Of a stretch of 55,214 bases of DNA, positions 18,774 through 27,708 are shown piece after piece. The DNA lies in NCBI RefSeq assembly GCF_002091635.1, contig NZ_BDAC01000027.1, forward strand, positions 1-55,214, in the 5' to 3' direction. Below the pieces are notes generated by a model that made no database searches, had not been told where the DNA came from, and saw nothing but the letters and a program-made list of their open reading frames with translations. The position numbers and the translations under genes are program-made. The DNA is from Pseudomonas indica NBRC 103045. Lineage in GTDB: Bacteria; Pseudomonadota; Gammaproteobacteria; Pseudomonadales; Pseudomonadaceae. The stretch's first letter is position 1. Each line of letters opens with the position of its first letter.

Positions 18774-19586
18774 TCAATCCTGAGGTGCGAGTTGCCGTAG
18801 CACTGCCGCGGTCGCCGAATCGGCGGGAAAAAAGGTTTCCAGGGTCAGTTCGGCGAGGGTGACGTCCACGGCGGTACCGAACACCGTGGTGGTGCTGATC
18901 AGGCTGAGCAGCCCAAGATCGCTGTGCAATTGCAGCGGCACCACCATCGGCAGCGGCGCGTTCTCGTCGCGAGATGCCGGCGGTGGGGCGGGAAACGCGG
19001 CGAGTTCCTCCAGCAGCGCGGCCAGTTGCGGGTCGGCGCTGATCTCCAGATCGCGGCGCAGGCGCGCCAGCAGGTGTTCGCGCCATGGCGCCAGGTTGGC
19101 GATGCGCGGTGCCAATCCCTGTGGGTGCAGGCTCAGGCGCAGCACGTTGAGCGGCGGTTTCAGCAGCTCTTCGGGCAGGCCGGCGAGAAAAGGCGCGACA
19201 CAGCGGTTCGCCGCCAGCAGGTTCCAGTGGCGGTCCACGGCCAGGGCCGGGTAGGGCTCGTGGGCCTTGAGCAGCACCTCGACCGCCTCGCGCGCGGCGC
19301 CGAGCGCCGGATCATCCAGCCGATGTTGCGGGAACAGCGGGGCGAAGCCGGCGGCCACCAGCAACTGGTTGCGCTCGCGCAACGGAATGTCCAGTTGTTC
19401 GGCCAGGTGCAGCAAGAGTTGTCGGCTCGGCTGGGCGCGGCCGGTTTCGACAAAGCTCAGGTGACGGGTGGAAATGTCCGCCTCGCAGGCCAGGTCGAGC
19501 TGGCTCAGGCGACGGCGCTGGCGCCACTGGCGGAGCAGGGCGCCGACCGGGGCGATCTGGTTGATGTGGGCGATGGCGGTGTTCAT
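18774..19586 (-). CDS. Xre-type HTH regulator with MmyB-like ligand domain
   Basis: A 270-residue regulator. Residues 10-70 are a helix-turn-helix of the lambda repressor type (LSQLDLACEADISTRHLSFVE). The rest is the MmyB-like ligand-binding domain, recognisable by YPALAVDRHWNLLAANR and SLHPQGLAPRIANL. The start at 19586 gives the normal family N-terminus; an upstream in-frame extension to 19676 would run through the operator. A perfect 17-bp palindrome (19623-19639) lies between it and the divergent membrane protein gene, its likely target. Confidence 0.9.
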   Translation of the reverse strand: MNTAIAHINQIAPVGALLRQWRQRRRLSQLDLACEADISTRHLSFVETGRAQPSRQLLLHLAEQLDIPLRERNQLLVAAGFAPLFPQHRLDDPALGAAREAVEVLLKAHEPYPALAVDRHWNLLAANRCVAPFLAGLPEELLKPPLNVLRLSLHPQGLAPRIANLAPWREHLLARLRRDLEISADPQLAALLEELAAFPAPPPASRDENAPLPMVVPLQLHSDLGLLSLISTTTVFGTAVDVTLAELTLETFFPADSATAAVLRQLAPQD

Positions 19587-19622
19587 GGTTCGAGACGATA
19601 GACCAGGGGCGGCCGGGCGGCC

Positions 19623-19639
19623 ATTACCTGGCAGGTAAT
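19623..19639. promoter_or_regulatory. 17-bp palindromic operator
   Basis: ATTACCTG and CAGGTAAT flank a single central G, a perfect palindrome. It lies between the start of the MmyB-like regulator and the divergent membrane protein gene, as expected for an autoregulated operator. Confidence 0.75.
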
Positions 19640-19719
19640 CGACGCCATGATCCGCTCGGGAGAATCCTGTGGCCAAGGCGCCAGACGGTGCCTTCCCACT
19701 CGTTCAGGAGGATCTCGTC

Positions 19720-20121
19720 ATGACTCATCTGCAACCCTCTCCGCTGCTGCGTCGTGCCCTGCTGCTGGATGCCGCCGCCAGCGGCGCCACCGGCCTGCTG
19801 ATGTCGCTGGCCGCCGGTTGGCTCACCGAATGGCTCGGCCTGCCTTTCGAACTGCTGCTCGGGGCCGGCGTTAGCCTGCTGCCGTTCGCCCTGGTGCTGG
19901 CCTGGTTGAGCAACCGCGATACCCTGCAGCGCGGCTGGATCTGGGCGGTAATCGCGGTCAACGCGCTGTGGGTGGCCGACAGCGTGCTGCTGTTGATTGG
20001 CGGCTGGGTGGCGCCGACCGTGCTCGGGTACGTCTTCGTCATCGGCCAGGCGCTGGTGGTGGCGTTGTTCGCCGAGCTGGAGTTTTTCGGCCTGAAGCGT
20101 TCGCAGCCGGCGCTTGCCTAG
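19720..20121 (+). CDS. Small four-helix membrane protein
   Basis: A 133-residue protein with four hydrophobic segments (about 15-35, 44-63, 74-94, 97-122). AGGAGG lies about eight bases upstream of the ATG, an excellent ribosome binding site. It is divergent from the MmyB-like regulator and probably its target. No characterised family recognised. It ends two bases before the convergent TauE/SafE gene. Confidence 0.8.
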   Translation: MTHLQPSPLLRRALLLDAAASGATGLLMSLAAGWLTEWLGLPFELLLGAGVSLLPFALVLAWLSNRDTLQRGWIWAVIAVNALWVADSVLLLIGGWVAPTVLGYVFVIGQALVVALFAELEFFGLKRSQPALA

Positions 20122-20123
20122 GG

Positions 20124-20876
20124 TCAGAACAGCCCGCGCAGGCTCAGATCCGCGCCGAGCAACAGCAAGCCGCAGAAGAACCAGCGGCGGAAGCGCTCGG
20201 CGCTGATCCTGCGGCGCAGCCACTGGCCGCCGGCCATGCCCAGCAGGGCCGGCAACAGCGCCAGCAGCGACACCCCGAGCACCGCCGGTTGCAGCAGATC
20301 GCCGCTGTGGCCGAGGCTCACCGCCAGGGCCAGGGTGGACATGCTGAACGACAGCCCCAGCGCCCGCACCAGTTCGTCCTTCTCCAGACCGATCGCCTGC
20401 AGATAAGGCACCGCCGGGATCACGAAAACGCCGGTCACCGCCGTGATGGCGCCCGTGACCGTACCGATCAGCGGCGCCAGCCAGCGCTCGTTCGCCGCCG
20501 ATACGCTGAAGCGCACCGAAGCGAGGCCGAGCACGGCATAAACCACCAGGGCGATGCCCAGCCAGCGGGTCGCGCCGGGCAGTTCGGCGGCATTCACCAG
20601 CGCGCTCATCCCCCAGGTGCCGACGGCGATGCCGGCCAGCATCGGCCAGAGCCGAACCAGCATGGCGAAGGGACTGCGGCCGTCAGCGAGCTGCCAGATG
20701 TTGGTCACCATCGACGGCACGATCAGCAGCGCCGCAGCCTGCATCGGCGGCATCACCAGGCCGAGCAGCCCGACCGAGATGGTCGGCAGCCCGAGCCCGA
20801 CCACGCCCTTCACGGTGCCGGCGAGCAGGAAGGTGAGCAGGATCAGCGGCCAGTAGGTGGAAAACGACTCGTACAT
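20124..20876 (-). CDS. Sulfite exporter TauE/SafE family permease
   Basis: A 250-residue integral membrane protein of the TauE/SafE family (PF01925). The N-terminal repeat GTVKGVVGLGLPTISVGLLG and the internal repeat around GTVTGAITAVTGVFVIPAV are typical, with about eight hydrophobic segments. The family moves sulfite or other small organic acids; the substrate here is unknown. It follows the monooxygenase-like gene by 11 bases, so the two form an operon controlled from the palindrome at 21300. Confidence 0.9.
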   Translation of the reverse strand: MYESFSTYWPLILLTFLLAGTVKGVVGLGLPTISVGLLGLVMPPMQAAALLIVPSMVTNIWQLADGRSPFAMLVRLWPMLAGIAVGTWGMSALVNAAELPGATRWLGIALVVYAVLGLASVRFSVSAANERWLAPLIGTVTGAITAVTGVFVIPAVPYLQAIGLEKDELVRALGLSFSMSTLALAVSLGHSGDLLQPAVLGVSLLALLPALLGMAGGQWLRRRISAERFRRWFFCGLLLLGADLSLRGLF

Positions 20877-20887
20877 GGCGGCGTTCC

Positions 20888-21244
20888 TTATCCCTGGACG
20901 GCGGCGTGATGGCGAAGGCTATCGACCGGCGCCTGCTCGCGGTCGTGCATGCCGTAATCGCGGCTCACCGTGGCCACGCGCAGGCGGTAGTCGGCGAACA
21001 GCGTCCCGCGCCCGGCGGCCTGGGCGTGCCGGTGCGCTTCCTGGCGGCGCCAGGCGGCGACGGCCGCTTCGTCGCGCCAGAACGACAGCGAGAGGGTCTT
21101 GCCCGGCGTGCTCAGGCTCTCGAAGCGCTCGACCGAGATCAGCCCCTCCTGGTCCGCCAACAGCGAACGCAATTCGGCGGCGAGGTCGAGGTAATCCTGG
21201 CGACGCCCGGGATGGGCCTGGGCTTCGAATATCACGGCAATCAT
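20888..21244 (-). CDS. Antibiotic-biosynthesis monooxygenase (ABM) family protein
   Basis: A 118-residue ferredoxin-like alpha+beta protein of the ABM fold. The N-terminus IAVIFEAQAHPGRRQDYLDL and the motif SLSFWRDEAAVAAWRRQEAH are typical. Such small proteins include heme- and quinol-type monooxygenases, but many have no known substrate. The start at 21244 matches the family N-terminus; longer in-frame extensions would cross the operator. First gene of a two-gene operon with the TauE/SafE permease. Confidence 0.85.
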   Translation of the reverse strand: MIAVIFEAQAHPGRRQDYLDLAAELRSLLADQEGLISVERFESLSTPGKTLSLSFWRDEAAVAAWRRQEAHRHAQAAGRGTLFADYRLRVATVSRDYGMHDREQAPVDSLRHHAAVQG

Positions 21245-21299
21245 GGCGTGGCTCCTTTTCGTCGGCGCCGGCTGGCGCGTTGCGGGTTTCGGGGCCAGT

Positions 21300-21321
21300 A
21301 TCCCTTCCACGTGCATGGGAT
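21300..21321. promoter_or_regulatory. 22-bp near-perfect palindrome (operator)
   Basis: Nine of eleven base pairs match around the centre CACGTG, with outer arms ATCCC and GGGAT. It lies in the 97-bp divergent region between the ABM gene and the ArsR-type regulator, 20 bases before the regulator start. Confidence 0.65.
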
Positions 21322-21341
21322 GTTTCGTCGTGAGGTGAACT

Positions 21342-22043
21342 ATGGATTACACACCGGGTATCAGCCAGGTCGCCGGGCTGCTCGCCGATCCGGGGCGGGC
21401 GGCGATGATCTGGGCGCTGATGGACGGCAGCGCACGGCCGGCCGGGGAACTGGCGCTGCTGGCCGGGCTGTCGCCGTCTTCCACCAGCGGGCATCTGGCC
21501 AAGCTGACCGAAGGCGGCCTGCTGGTGCAGGAAACCCATGGGCGCAACCGCTACTACAAGCTCGCCGGGCCGGAGGTGGGGCAAGTGGTCGAGGCCCTGG
21601 CCAGCGCCGCCCTGGCCGCGCAGCCGCGCAAGCCCCGGCCGATCCCCGTGTCGCGCGGCACACCGCTGGCCCTGCGCGAAGCGCGGACCTGCTACGACCA
21701 CCTCGCCGGCGAACTGGCGGTGGGGCTGTTCGAGCGCATGGCCGGTGCCGGCTGGCTGGTGCAGGACGGCAAGCAGGTGGTGGTTACCGACCTTGGTAAC
21801 GCTGGCCTGAGCGCCCTGGGCATCGACCTCGGCAGTGTCGGGCGTCGTCGCCGGCAACTGGCCTGCGCCTGCCCCGACTGGAGCGAGCGCAAACCGCATC
21901 TGGGCGGCGCGCTCGGTGCGGCGCTGCTGGACACCTGCAAGCAGGCTGGCTGGCTACGTCCCGCCAACGGCTCGCGGGCACTGCACGTATCGCCGGAAGG
22001 TCGCCGGGCTATCGGCCGGATCGCTGCGCAGGTGGATGCCTGA
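21342..22043 (+). CDS. ArsR-type winged-helix regulator
   Basis: A 233-residue regulator. Residues 8-85 form an ArsR-like winged helix (PAGELALLAGLSPSSTSGHLAKL). The long C-terminal half includes CYDHLAGELAVGLFERM, seen in a subgroup of ArsR proteins without classical metal sites. The start has a ribosome binding site in GTGAGGTG. Divergent from the ABM/TauE operon and the probable repressor of it; the effector is unknown. Confidence 0.88.
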   Translation: MDYTPGISQVAGLLADPGRAAMIWALMDGSARPAGELALLAGLSPSSTSGHLAKLTEGGLLVQETHGRNRYYKLAGPEVGQVVEALASAALAAQPRKPRPIPVSRGTPLALREARTCYDHLAGELAVGLFERMAGAGWLVQDGKQVVVTDLGNAGLSALGIDLGSVGRRRRQLACACPDWSERKPHLGGALGAALLDTCKQAGWLRPANGSRALHVSPEGRRAIGRIAAQVDA

Positions 22044-22395
22044 AGGTTTGAGGGCGGATTTGTTCCTCTAGCACGAAAACTTGTGCGCGTGGCAAACCCT
22101 CTCCCCCGGCCCCTCTCCCGTAAACAGGAGAGGGGAGATTCGTGCCGCCCGGCGCAGCGAAGTGATCCTGACGCTTTGGCATTGCCAGAAAGCTTGCAGA
22201 AGAGGTGGGGCCAACTCCGACGCCCCGTCAGGAGGCCGAGCGGAATCGTCGTGTAGGGGTTGAGCGGCATGGATGCCGCGAGAGCCGTGATGGTGGGCAT
22301 GGTTGTAGGGGCGAATTTATTCGCCCGACGGGGCTTGGGTAGGCGAATGAATTCGCCCCTACGCGGAGTTGCACGCCGGAGGGGCTTCTTCGCGG
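22044..22395. other. Gene-free region made of dispersed repeats
   Basis: These 352 bases contain no gene. They hold composite repeat copy A (22098-22362), and the short remainder leads into the 3' end of cysA. Confidence 0.8.
22098..22362 (+). repeat. Composite intergenic repeat, copy A
   Basis: Three parts are visible. First is a C-rich hairpin, CCCCTCTCCCG..AGGAGAGGGG (22109-22136). Next comes a variable linker with a shared GTCAGG..GGCGGAATC-like stretch. Last is a palindromic module with arms GTAGGGGCGAAT (22305-22316) and ATTCGCCCCTAC (22351-22362). The same three parts occur in inverted orientation at 31313-31503, outside the fliY promoter. Confidence 0.8.
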
Positions 22396-23373
<978 letters not shown>

Positions 23374-23376
23374 GGC

Positions 23377-24237
23377 TCATTCCCCGCGGTTGGCATTCAC
23401 GTGGCGTTCGCTCCACTGCTTGAGCAGCAGGATGAACAGCGCCAGCAGCAGCAACAGGCTGGCGACGCTGAAGGCGGCGACGTGGTTGTATTCGTTGTAA
23501 AGAATCTCGACGTGCAGCGGCAGCGTGTTGGTGACCCCGCGGATATGCCCGGAGACCACCGACACCGCGCCGAACTCGCCCATGGCGCGGGCGGTGCAGA
23601 GCACCACGCCGTAGATCAGGCCCCAGCGGATGTTCGGCAGGGTGACGTGCCAGAACATCTGCCAGCCATTGGCGCCAAGCAGGCGCGCGGCTTCTTCCTC
23701 CTGGGTGCCCTGCTCCTGCATCAGCGGGATCAGCTCGCGGGCGACGAAGGGCACGGTGACGAACAGGGTGGCGAGGACGATCCCCGGCACGGCGAAGACG
23801 ATCTGGATGTCGTGCTCGCGCAGCCAGGGCCCGAACCAGCCCTGGGCGCCGAACATCAGCACGTAGATCAGGCCGGCGATCACCGGCGACACCGAGAACG
23901 GCAGGTCGATCAGGGTGACCAGCAGGCTCTTGCCGCGGAATTCGTACTTGCTCACGCACCAGGCGGCGGCCACGCCGAACAGCATGTTCAGCGGGACCGA
24001 GATGCCCACGGCGATCAGCGTGAGTTTCAGCGCGGCGAGGGCGTCCGGCTCGAGAAGGGCGGAGAAGAAAGTGCCGAAGCCCTGCTTCAGTGCCTCGGCC
24101 AGCACCACCAGCAATGGCAGCAGCAGGAACAGGGCGAACACCAGCCAGGCGCCGGCGATCAGCAGTCGCCGGCCCCATGTCCGACTGCGGCGGATGGCCT
24201 GGGCCGAAGAGGCGGCGGTCAGGGTGAGGGATGACAT
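23377..24237 (-). CDS. cysW: Sulfate ABC transporter permease CysW
   Basis: A 286-residue inner-membrane permease with about six hydrophobic segments. The EAA-type cytoplasmic loop that contacts CysA is [22 protein letters not shown]. Paired with CysT to form the membrane channel. The ATG at 24237 is the family-like start; the longer open frame upstream only reads through cysT in another frame. It lies 11 bases after cysT. Confidence 0.95.
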   Translation of the reverse strand: MSSLTLTAASSAQAIRRSRTWGRRLLIAGAWLVFALFLLLPLLVVLAEALKQGFGTFFSALLEPDALAALKLTLIAVGISVPLNMLFGVAAAWCVSKYEFRGKSLLVTLIDLPFSVSPVIAGLIYVLMFGAQGWFGPWLREHDIQIVFAVPGIVLATLFVTVPFVARELIPLMQEQGTQEEEAARLLGANGWQMFWHVTLPNIRWGLIYGVVLCTARAMGEFGAVSVVSGHIRGVTNTLPLHVEILYNEYNHVAAFSVASLLLLLALFILLLKQWSERHVNANRGE

Positions 24238-24248
24238 GATGGGCCTCC

Positions 24249-25067
24249 TCAGGGGGTGGAAATGCGTCGCTGCAGCAGGTTGATCAGCAGCAGCAGGAGG
24301 AAGGAGACCACCAGCATCAGCACGCCGATGGCGGTGGCGCCGGCATAGTCGTATTGGTCCAGCTTGACCATGATCAGCAGCGGCAGGATCTCGGTCTTCA
24401 TCGGCATGTTGCCGGCGATGAAGATCACCGAGCCGTACTCGCCGACACCGCGGGCGAAGGCCAGGGCGAAGCCGGTCAGCCAGGCTGGCAGCAGTGCCGG
24501 CAGCAGCACGTGGCGGAACACCTGCCAGGGCTTGGCGCCCAGGCAGGACGCGGCTTCCTCGACTTCCCGGGGAATGTCGGCGAGCACCGGTTGCAGGGTC
24601 CGCACCACGAAGGGCAGGGTGACGAAGGTCAGCGCCAGGGTGATGCCCAGCGGGGTGTAGGCGATCTTGAAACCCAGCTCGGTGGCGATGCGGCCCACCG
24701 GCCCGGCCGGTGCGTACAGGGCCGCCAGGGCGATGCCGGCGACCGCCGTAGGCAGGGCGAACGGCAGGTCGATCATGGCTTCGATCAGCTTGCGACCGGG
24801 GAAGCGGTAGCGCACCAGCACCCAGGCCAGCAGGGTGCCGATCACACCGTTGAGCACGGCGGCCAGCAACGCGGTGCCGAAGCTCAGGCGCAGCGCCGCC
24901 AGGACGCGCGGCGCGCCGATCACGGCGATGAATTGCTCCCAGCTCAGCTGGGTGGTCTTGAGGAACAGCGCACCCAGGGGAATCAGCACCAACAGGCTGA
25001 GATACACCAGGGTGTAACCCAGCGTCAGCCCGAAGCCGGGTATGACGGGGGAGATGCGGCGGGACAT
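24249..25067 (-). CDS. cysT: Sulfate ABC transporter permease CysT (CysU)
   Basis: A 272-residue permease with about six hydrophobic segments. The EAA loop is [24 protein letters not shown]. The N-terminus [20 protein letters not shown] is characteristic of CysT. It is separated from sbp by 95 bases carrying a REP-like hairpin (25090-25137), which may make the permease genes less abundant than sbp in the mRNA. Confidence 0.95.
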   Translation of the reverse strand: MSRRISPVIPGFGLTLGYTLVYLSLLVLIPLGALFLKTTQLSWEQFIAVIGAPRVLAALRLSFGTALLAAVLNGVIGTLLAWVLVRYRFPGRKLIEAMIDLPFALPTAVAGIALAALYAPAGPVGRIATELGFKIAYTPLGITLALTFVTLPFVVRTLQPVLADIPREVEEAASCLGAKPWQVFRHVLLPALLPAWLTGFALAFARGVGEYGSVIFIAGNMPMKTEILPLLIMVKLDQYDYAGATAIGVLMLVVSFLLLLLINLLQRRISTP

Positions 25068-25089
25068 AAAACCTCAGCGGAAGCAGCCA

Positions 25090-25137
25090 AGCTGCAAGCG
25101 ACACGTAGGTGCCACAGCGACAAACCCGCTTGCAGCT
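25090..25137. repeat. Hairpin repeat between sbp and cysT
   Basis: AGCTGCAAGCG at 25090-25100 pairs perfectly with CGCTTGCAGCT at 25127-25137. A third related copy (minus strand GCAGCCGCAAGCGAC) lies directly before it at about 25146-25160. This looks like a REP/BIME-type element inside an operon. Confidence 0.7.
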
Positions 25138-25162
25138 AGAGGCTTGTCGCTTGCGGCTGCTC

Positions 25163-26161
25163 TTATTGCGCCTGGTAGATCTGGTCGAACACGCCGCCGT
25201 CGTTGAAGAACTTCGGCTGGGCCTGCTTCCAACCGCCGAAGGCGCCGTCGATGGTGACCAGCTTCAACGGCGGGAACTGGCTGGCGAACTCGGCGGCGAC
25301 CTTCTCGTTGCGCGGACGGTAGAAGTTCTGCGCGGCGATGCGCTGGCCTTCCTCGCTGTAGAGGTAGTTCAGGTAGGCCTCGGCGACCGCCCGGGTGCCT
25401 TTCTTCTCGACGTTCTTGTCGACTACCGCCACCGGCGGTTCGGCGAGGATCGACAGGCTCGGCGCGACGATCTCGAAGTGCTCGCCGCCCTGTTCCTTGA
25501 GCGCCAGGAAGGCCTCGTTCTCCCAGGCCAGCAGGACGTCGCCGATCTGGTTGTTGACGAAGGTGATGGTCGAGCCGCGGGCGCCGGTGTCCAGCACCGG
25601 GACGTTCTTGTAGAGCTTCTCGACGAAGGCCTTGGCCTGCTCCTCGCTGCCGTATTTCTGCTGTGCGAAGGCCCAGGCGGCGAGGAAGTTCCAGCGGGCG
25701 CCGCCGGAGGTTTTCGGGTTCGGGGTGATCACTTCCACGCCGGGCTTGACCAGGTCGTCCCAGTCCTCGATGCCTTTCGGGTTGCCCTTGCGCACCAGGA
25801 ACACGATGGTGGAGGTGTAGGGGGTGCTGGCGTCGGGCAGGCGACTCTGCCAGTCCTCGGGAATCAGGTTGCCGAGCTTGTGCAACTCGTCGATGTCGCC
25901 GGCCAGGGCCAGGGTGACCACGTCGGCACGCAGGCCATCGATCACGGCACGGGCCTGCTTGCCGGAGCCGCCGTGGGACTGCTGGACTGTTACCGGTTCG
26001 TGGCCTTCGGCCTGCCAGTGTTTATTGAACGCGGCGTTGAACGCCTGGTACAGCTCGCGGGTGGGGTCGTAGGAAACGTTGAGTATTTCTGTCGCGGCCA
26101 GCGCGGGCGCGGCGATGAAAGCACTGGCCAGGGTAGCCAGGGCGAAACGGCGAATGGACAT
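25163..26161 (-). CDS. sbp: Periplasmic sulfate-binding protein
   Basis: A 332-residue solute-binding protein. Signal peptide with cleavage after ALA near residue 22. The mature N-terminus [19 protein letters not shown] and [16 protein letters not shown] are hallmark Sbp motifs that contact sulfate. It delivers sulfate to CysTWA. It has its own ribosome binding site (CAGGAGC) and is preceded by a 21-codon ORF rich in Cys/Arg (26207-26272). Confidence 0.96.
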   Translation of the reverse strand: MSIRRFALATLASAFIAAPALAATEILNVSYDPTRELYQAFNAAFNKHWQAEGHEPVTVQQSHGGSGKQARAVIDGLRADVVTLALAGDIDELHKLGNLIPEDWQSRLPDASTPYTSTIVFLVRKGNPKGIEDWDDLVKPGVEVITPNPKTSGGARWNFLAAWAFAQQKYGSEEQAKAFVEKLYKNVPVLDTGARGSTITFVNNQIGDVLLAWENEAFLALKEQGGEHFEIVAPSLSILAEPPVAVVDKNVEKKGTRAVAEAYLNYLYSEEGQRIAAQNFYRPRNEKVAAEFASQFPPLKLVTIDGAFGGWKQAQPKFFNDGGVFDQIYQAQ

Positions 26162-26206
26162 GGTGCAGCTCCTGAAAACTTATTGGTGTGTTGGCTAGGG
26201 GCTTGG

Positions 26207-26272
26207 TCAAGGCCGCATTCGCGGTCGACAGCTGCAGTACCGGTGCGTGTTCATGCGTAGGCTCGGTTTCAT
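26207..26272 (-). CDS. Candidate cysteine-containing leader peptide upstream of sbp
   Basis: A 21-codon ORF reading MKPSLRMNTHRYCSCRPRMRP and then TGA. It has an excellent ribosome binding site, GGAGGG, about seven bases before its ATG. It ends 45 bases before the sbp start. The close pair of cysteine codons just before an Arg/Pro-rich end, in front of a sulfate uptake gene, suggests a ribosome-stalling leader that senses Cys-tRNA or cysteine supply. No obvious terminator follows, so the mechanism is unclear. It is too short for standard gene finding. Confidence 0.55.
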   Translation of the reverse strand: MKPSLRMNTHRYCSCRPRMRP

Positions 26273-26313
26273 GGTCACGCCCTCCGGTTGTCCAGTCGGG
26301 CTTGTGGGTTACG

Positions 26314-26496
26314 TCAGGATTGCTTGGTCGGTGCCTGCAGGCGGATTTTTTCCTTCCGCTCGATCTGCACCACCTGGGCGTTGTGCACGGTGATTTCCAC
26401 CGAGCCGAACCGCAGGCCGCGCAGGGCACTGCGGATTTCGCGCAGGATGCTTTCCTCGTCCTGGCCTTCCAGGCTGCGAAGGGTCGTCGCGCTCAT
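26314..26496 (-). CDS. oscA: OscA/YezD-like small sulfur-starvation protein
   Basis: A 60-residue protein of the YezD/DUF2292 family. The core is IRSALRGLRFGSVEITVHNAQVVQIERKEKIR. OscA in Pseudomonas is needed for use of organosulfur compounds and for chromate tolerance under sulfur limitation. It is the first gene of the minus-strand sulfate transport operon. The region upstream is strikingly AT-rich, as expected for CysB-type control. Confidence 0.9.
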   Translation of the reverse strand: MSATTLRSLEGQDEESILREIRSALRGLRFGSVEITVHNAQVVQIERKEKIRLQAPTKQS

Positions 26497-26835
26497 GGTG
26501 TCGCTCCTGTTGGGTTGCGCTTGTGCAAAGGCTGAGCCGGGCGACCGGCGTGGAGCGGATAGTAGGAGGACTTCGAATATTCTTAAAAATACTGTTTATG
26601 AATTTTTATATAACTAATAGAAATTAGCAGATGCAGAGGGAACTACAGCGCGGATTGAAACCGTTTCAGGCTGTTAGGGCACCTTTTAATATCTATTTAG
26701 AATATAAAAATGAATAAATAGTATTTATGTGGAATAACAAATACCCGTATCGTCCAGCCTCACCCGGCTCCCTCAATTGCCGGCTTCCTCTATCCGGTCG
26801 CATGGCGCGGCTGAACTGACGAGAAGGATTCTTCG
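26497..26835. promoter_or_regulatory. AT-rich divergent promoter region oscA/metQ
   Basis: This 339-bp region contains about 180 bp (26560-26740) far richer in A/T than the rest of the window. It holds a perfect palindrome ATAAATA-G-TATTTAT (26714-26728), and GGAATAAC follows it. Both flanking transcripts (oscA operon, metQ) start here. The composition fits LysR-type CysB sites, but no exact consensus was verified. Confidence 0.6.
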
Positions 26836-27618
26836 ATGAAAAAAACGTTGCTTCTGACAGCCCTGGCGGCTGCGTTATCCGCTGGCCTGGCGGCTGCCGG
26901 GGAAAAACTGAGCGTGGCCGCGACGCCGGTGCCGCATGCGGAAATCCTCGAACTGATCAAGCCGCAGCTGGCGAAGGAGGGTATCGATCTGGAGGTGAAG
27001 GTCTTCACCGACTACGTGCAACCGAACCTGCAGGTGGATCAGAAGCGCCTCGATGCCAACTATTTCCAGACCAAGCCTTACCTGGACAACTTCAACGCCG
27101 GCAAAGGCACCCATCTGGTGATCGTCCAGGGCGTGCACGTGGAGCCGTTCGGCGGCTACTCGCGTCGCTACACCTCGCTCGAGCAATTGCCGGAGGGCGC
27201 CACCATCGCCATCCCCAACGAGGGCAGCAATAGCGGCCGCGCACTGTTGCTGTTGCAAAAGGCCGGTCTGCTGACGCTGAAGGACCCGGACAACGCCCTG
27301 GCGACGCCCAAGGACATCGCCGCGAATCCCAAGGGGTTCAAGTTCAAGGAGCTGGAAGCGGCCCTGCTGCCGCGTGTGCTGGACCAGGTGGACCTGGCGC
27401 TGATCAACACCAACTACGCGCTGGAAGCCAAGCTCAATCCGGCCAGGGATGCCCTGGTCATCGAAGACAGTACCTCGCCCTACGTGAACTATCTGGTGGC
27501 GCGGCCGGACAACAAGGACAGCGAGGCGTTGAAAAAGCTTTCCGCGGCCCTGACCAGTCCCGAAGTGAAAGCCTTCATCGAAAGCCGTTATGCCGGTGCG
27601 GTGGTGCCGGCGTTCTGA
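26836..27618 (+). CDS. MetQ/NlpA-family substrate-binding protein
   Basis: A 260-residue binding protein of the D-methionine type (PF03180). Motifs include ATPVPHAEILELIKPQLAKEG, KRLDANYFQTKPYLDN and SNSGRALLLLQKAGL. The signal peptide (about 1-21, ending AAA) has no lipobox cysteine, so it should be a soluble periplasmic protein rather than a lipoprotein. No MetN or MetI partner is encoded in the window. It lies 90 bp before a trans-sulfuration enzyme, suggesting uptake of a sulfur amino acid or derivative. Confidence 0.9.
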   Translation: MKKTLLLTALAAALSAGLAAAGEKLSVAATPVPHAEILELIKPQLAKEGIDLEVKVFTDYVQPNLQVDQKRLDANYFQTKPYLDNFNAGKGTHLVIVQGVHVEPFGGYSRRYTSLEQLPEGATIAIPNEGSNSGRALLLLQKAGLLTLKDPDNALATPKDIAANPKGFKFKELEAALLPRVLDQVDLALINTNYALEAKLNPARDALVIEDSTSPYVNYLVARPDNKDSEALKKLSAALTSPEVKAFIESRYAGAVVPAF

Positions 27619-27708
27619 TCTCCCATGCGCGGCGTATTCCGTGCTACTCCTCACGCCGGCGAGCGCTATGATCGTCGGCGTCTTTTTTTCTGCGCAGCGG
27701 AGCCTCCC

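Noticed and set aside
22098-22362. CRISPR array
   Set aside because: Repeats are palindromic intergenic modules without regular spacers, and no cas gene is present in the window.
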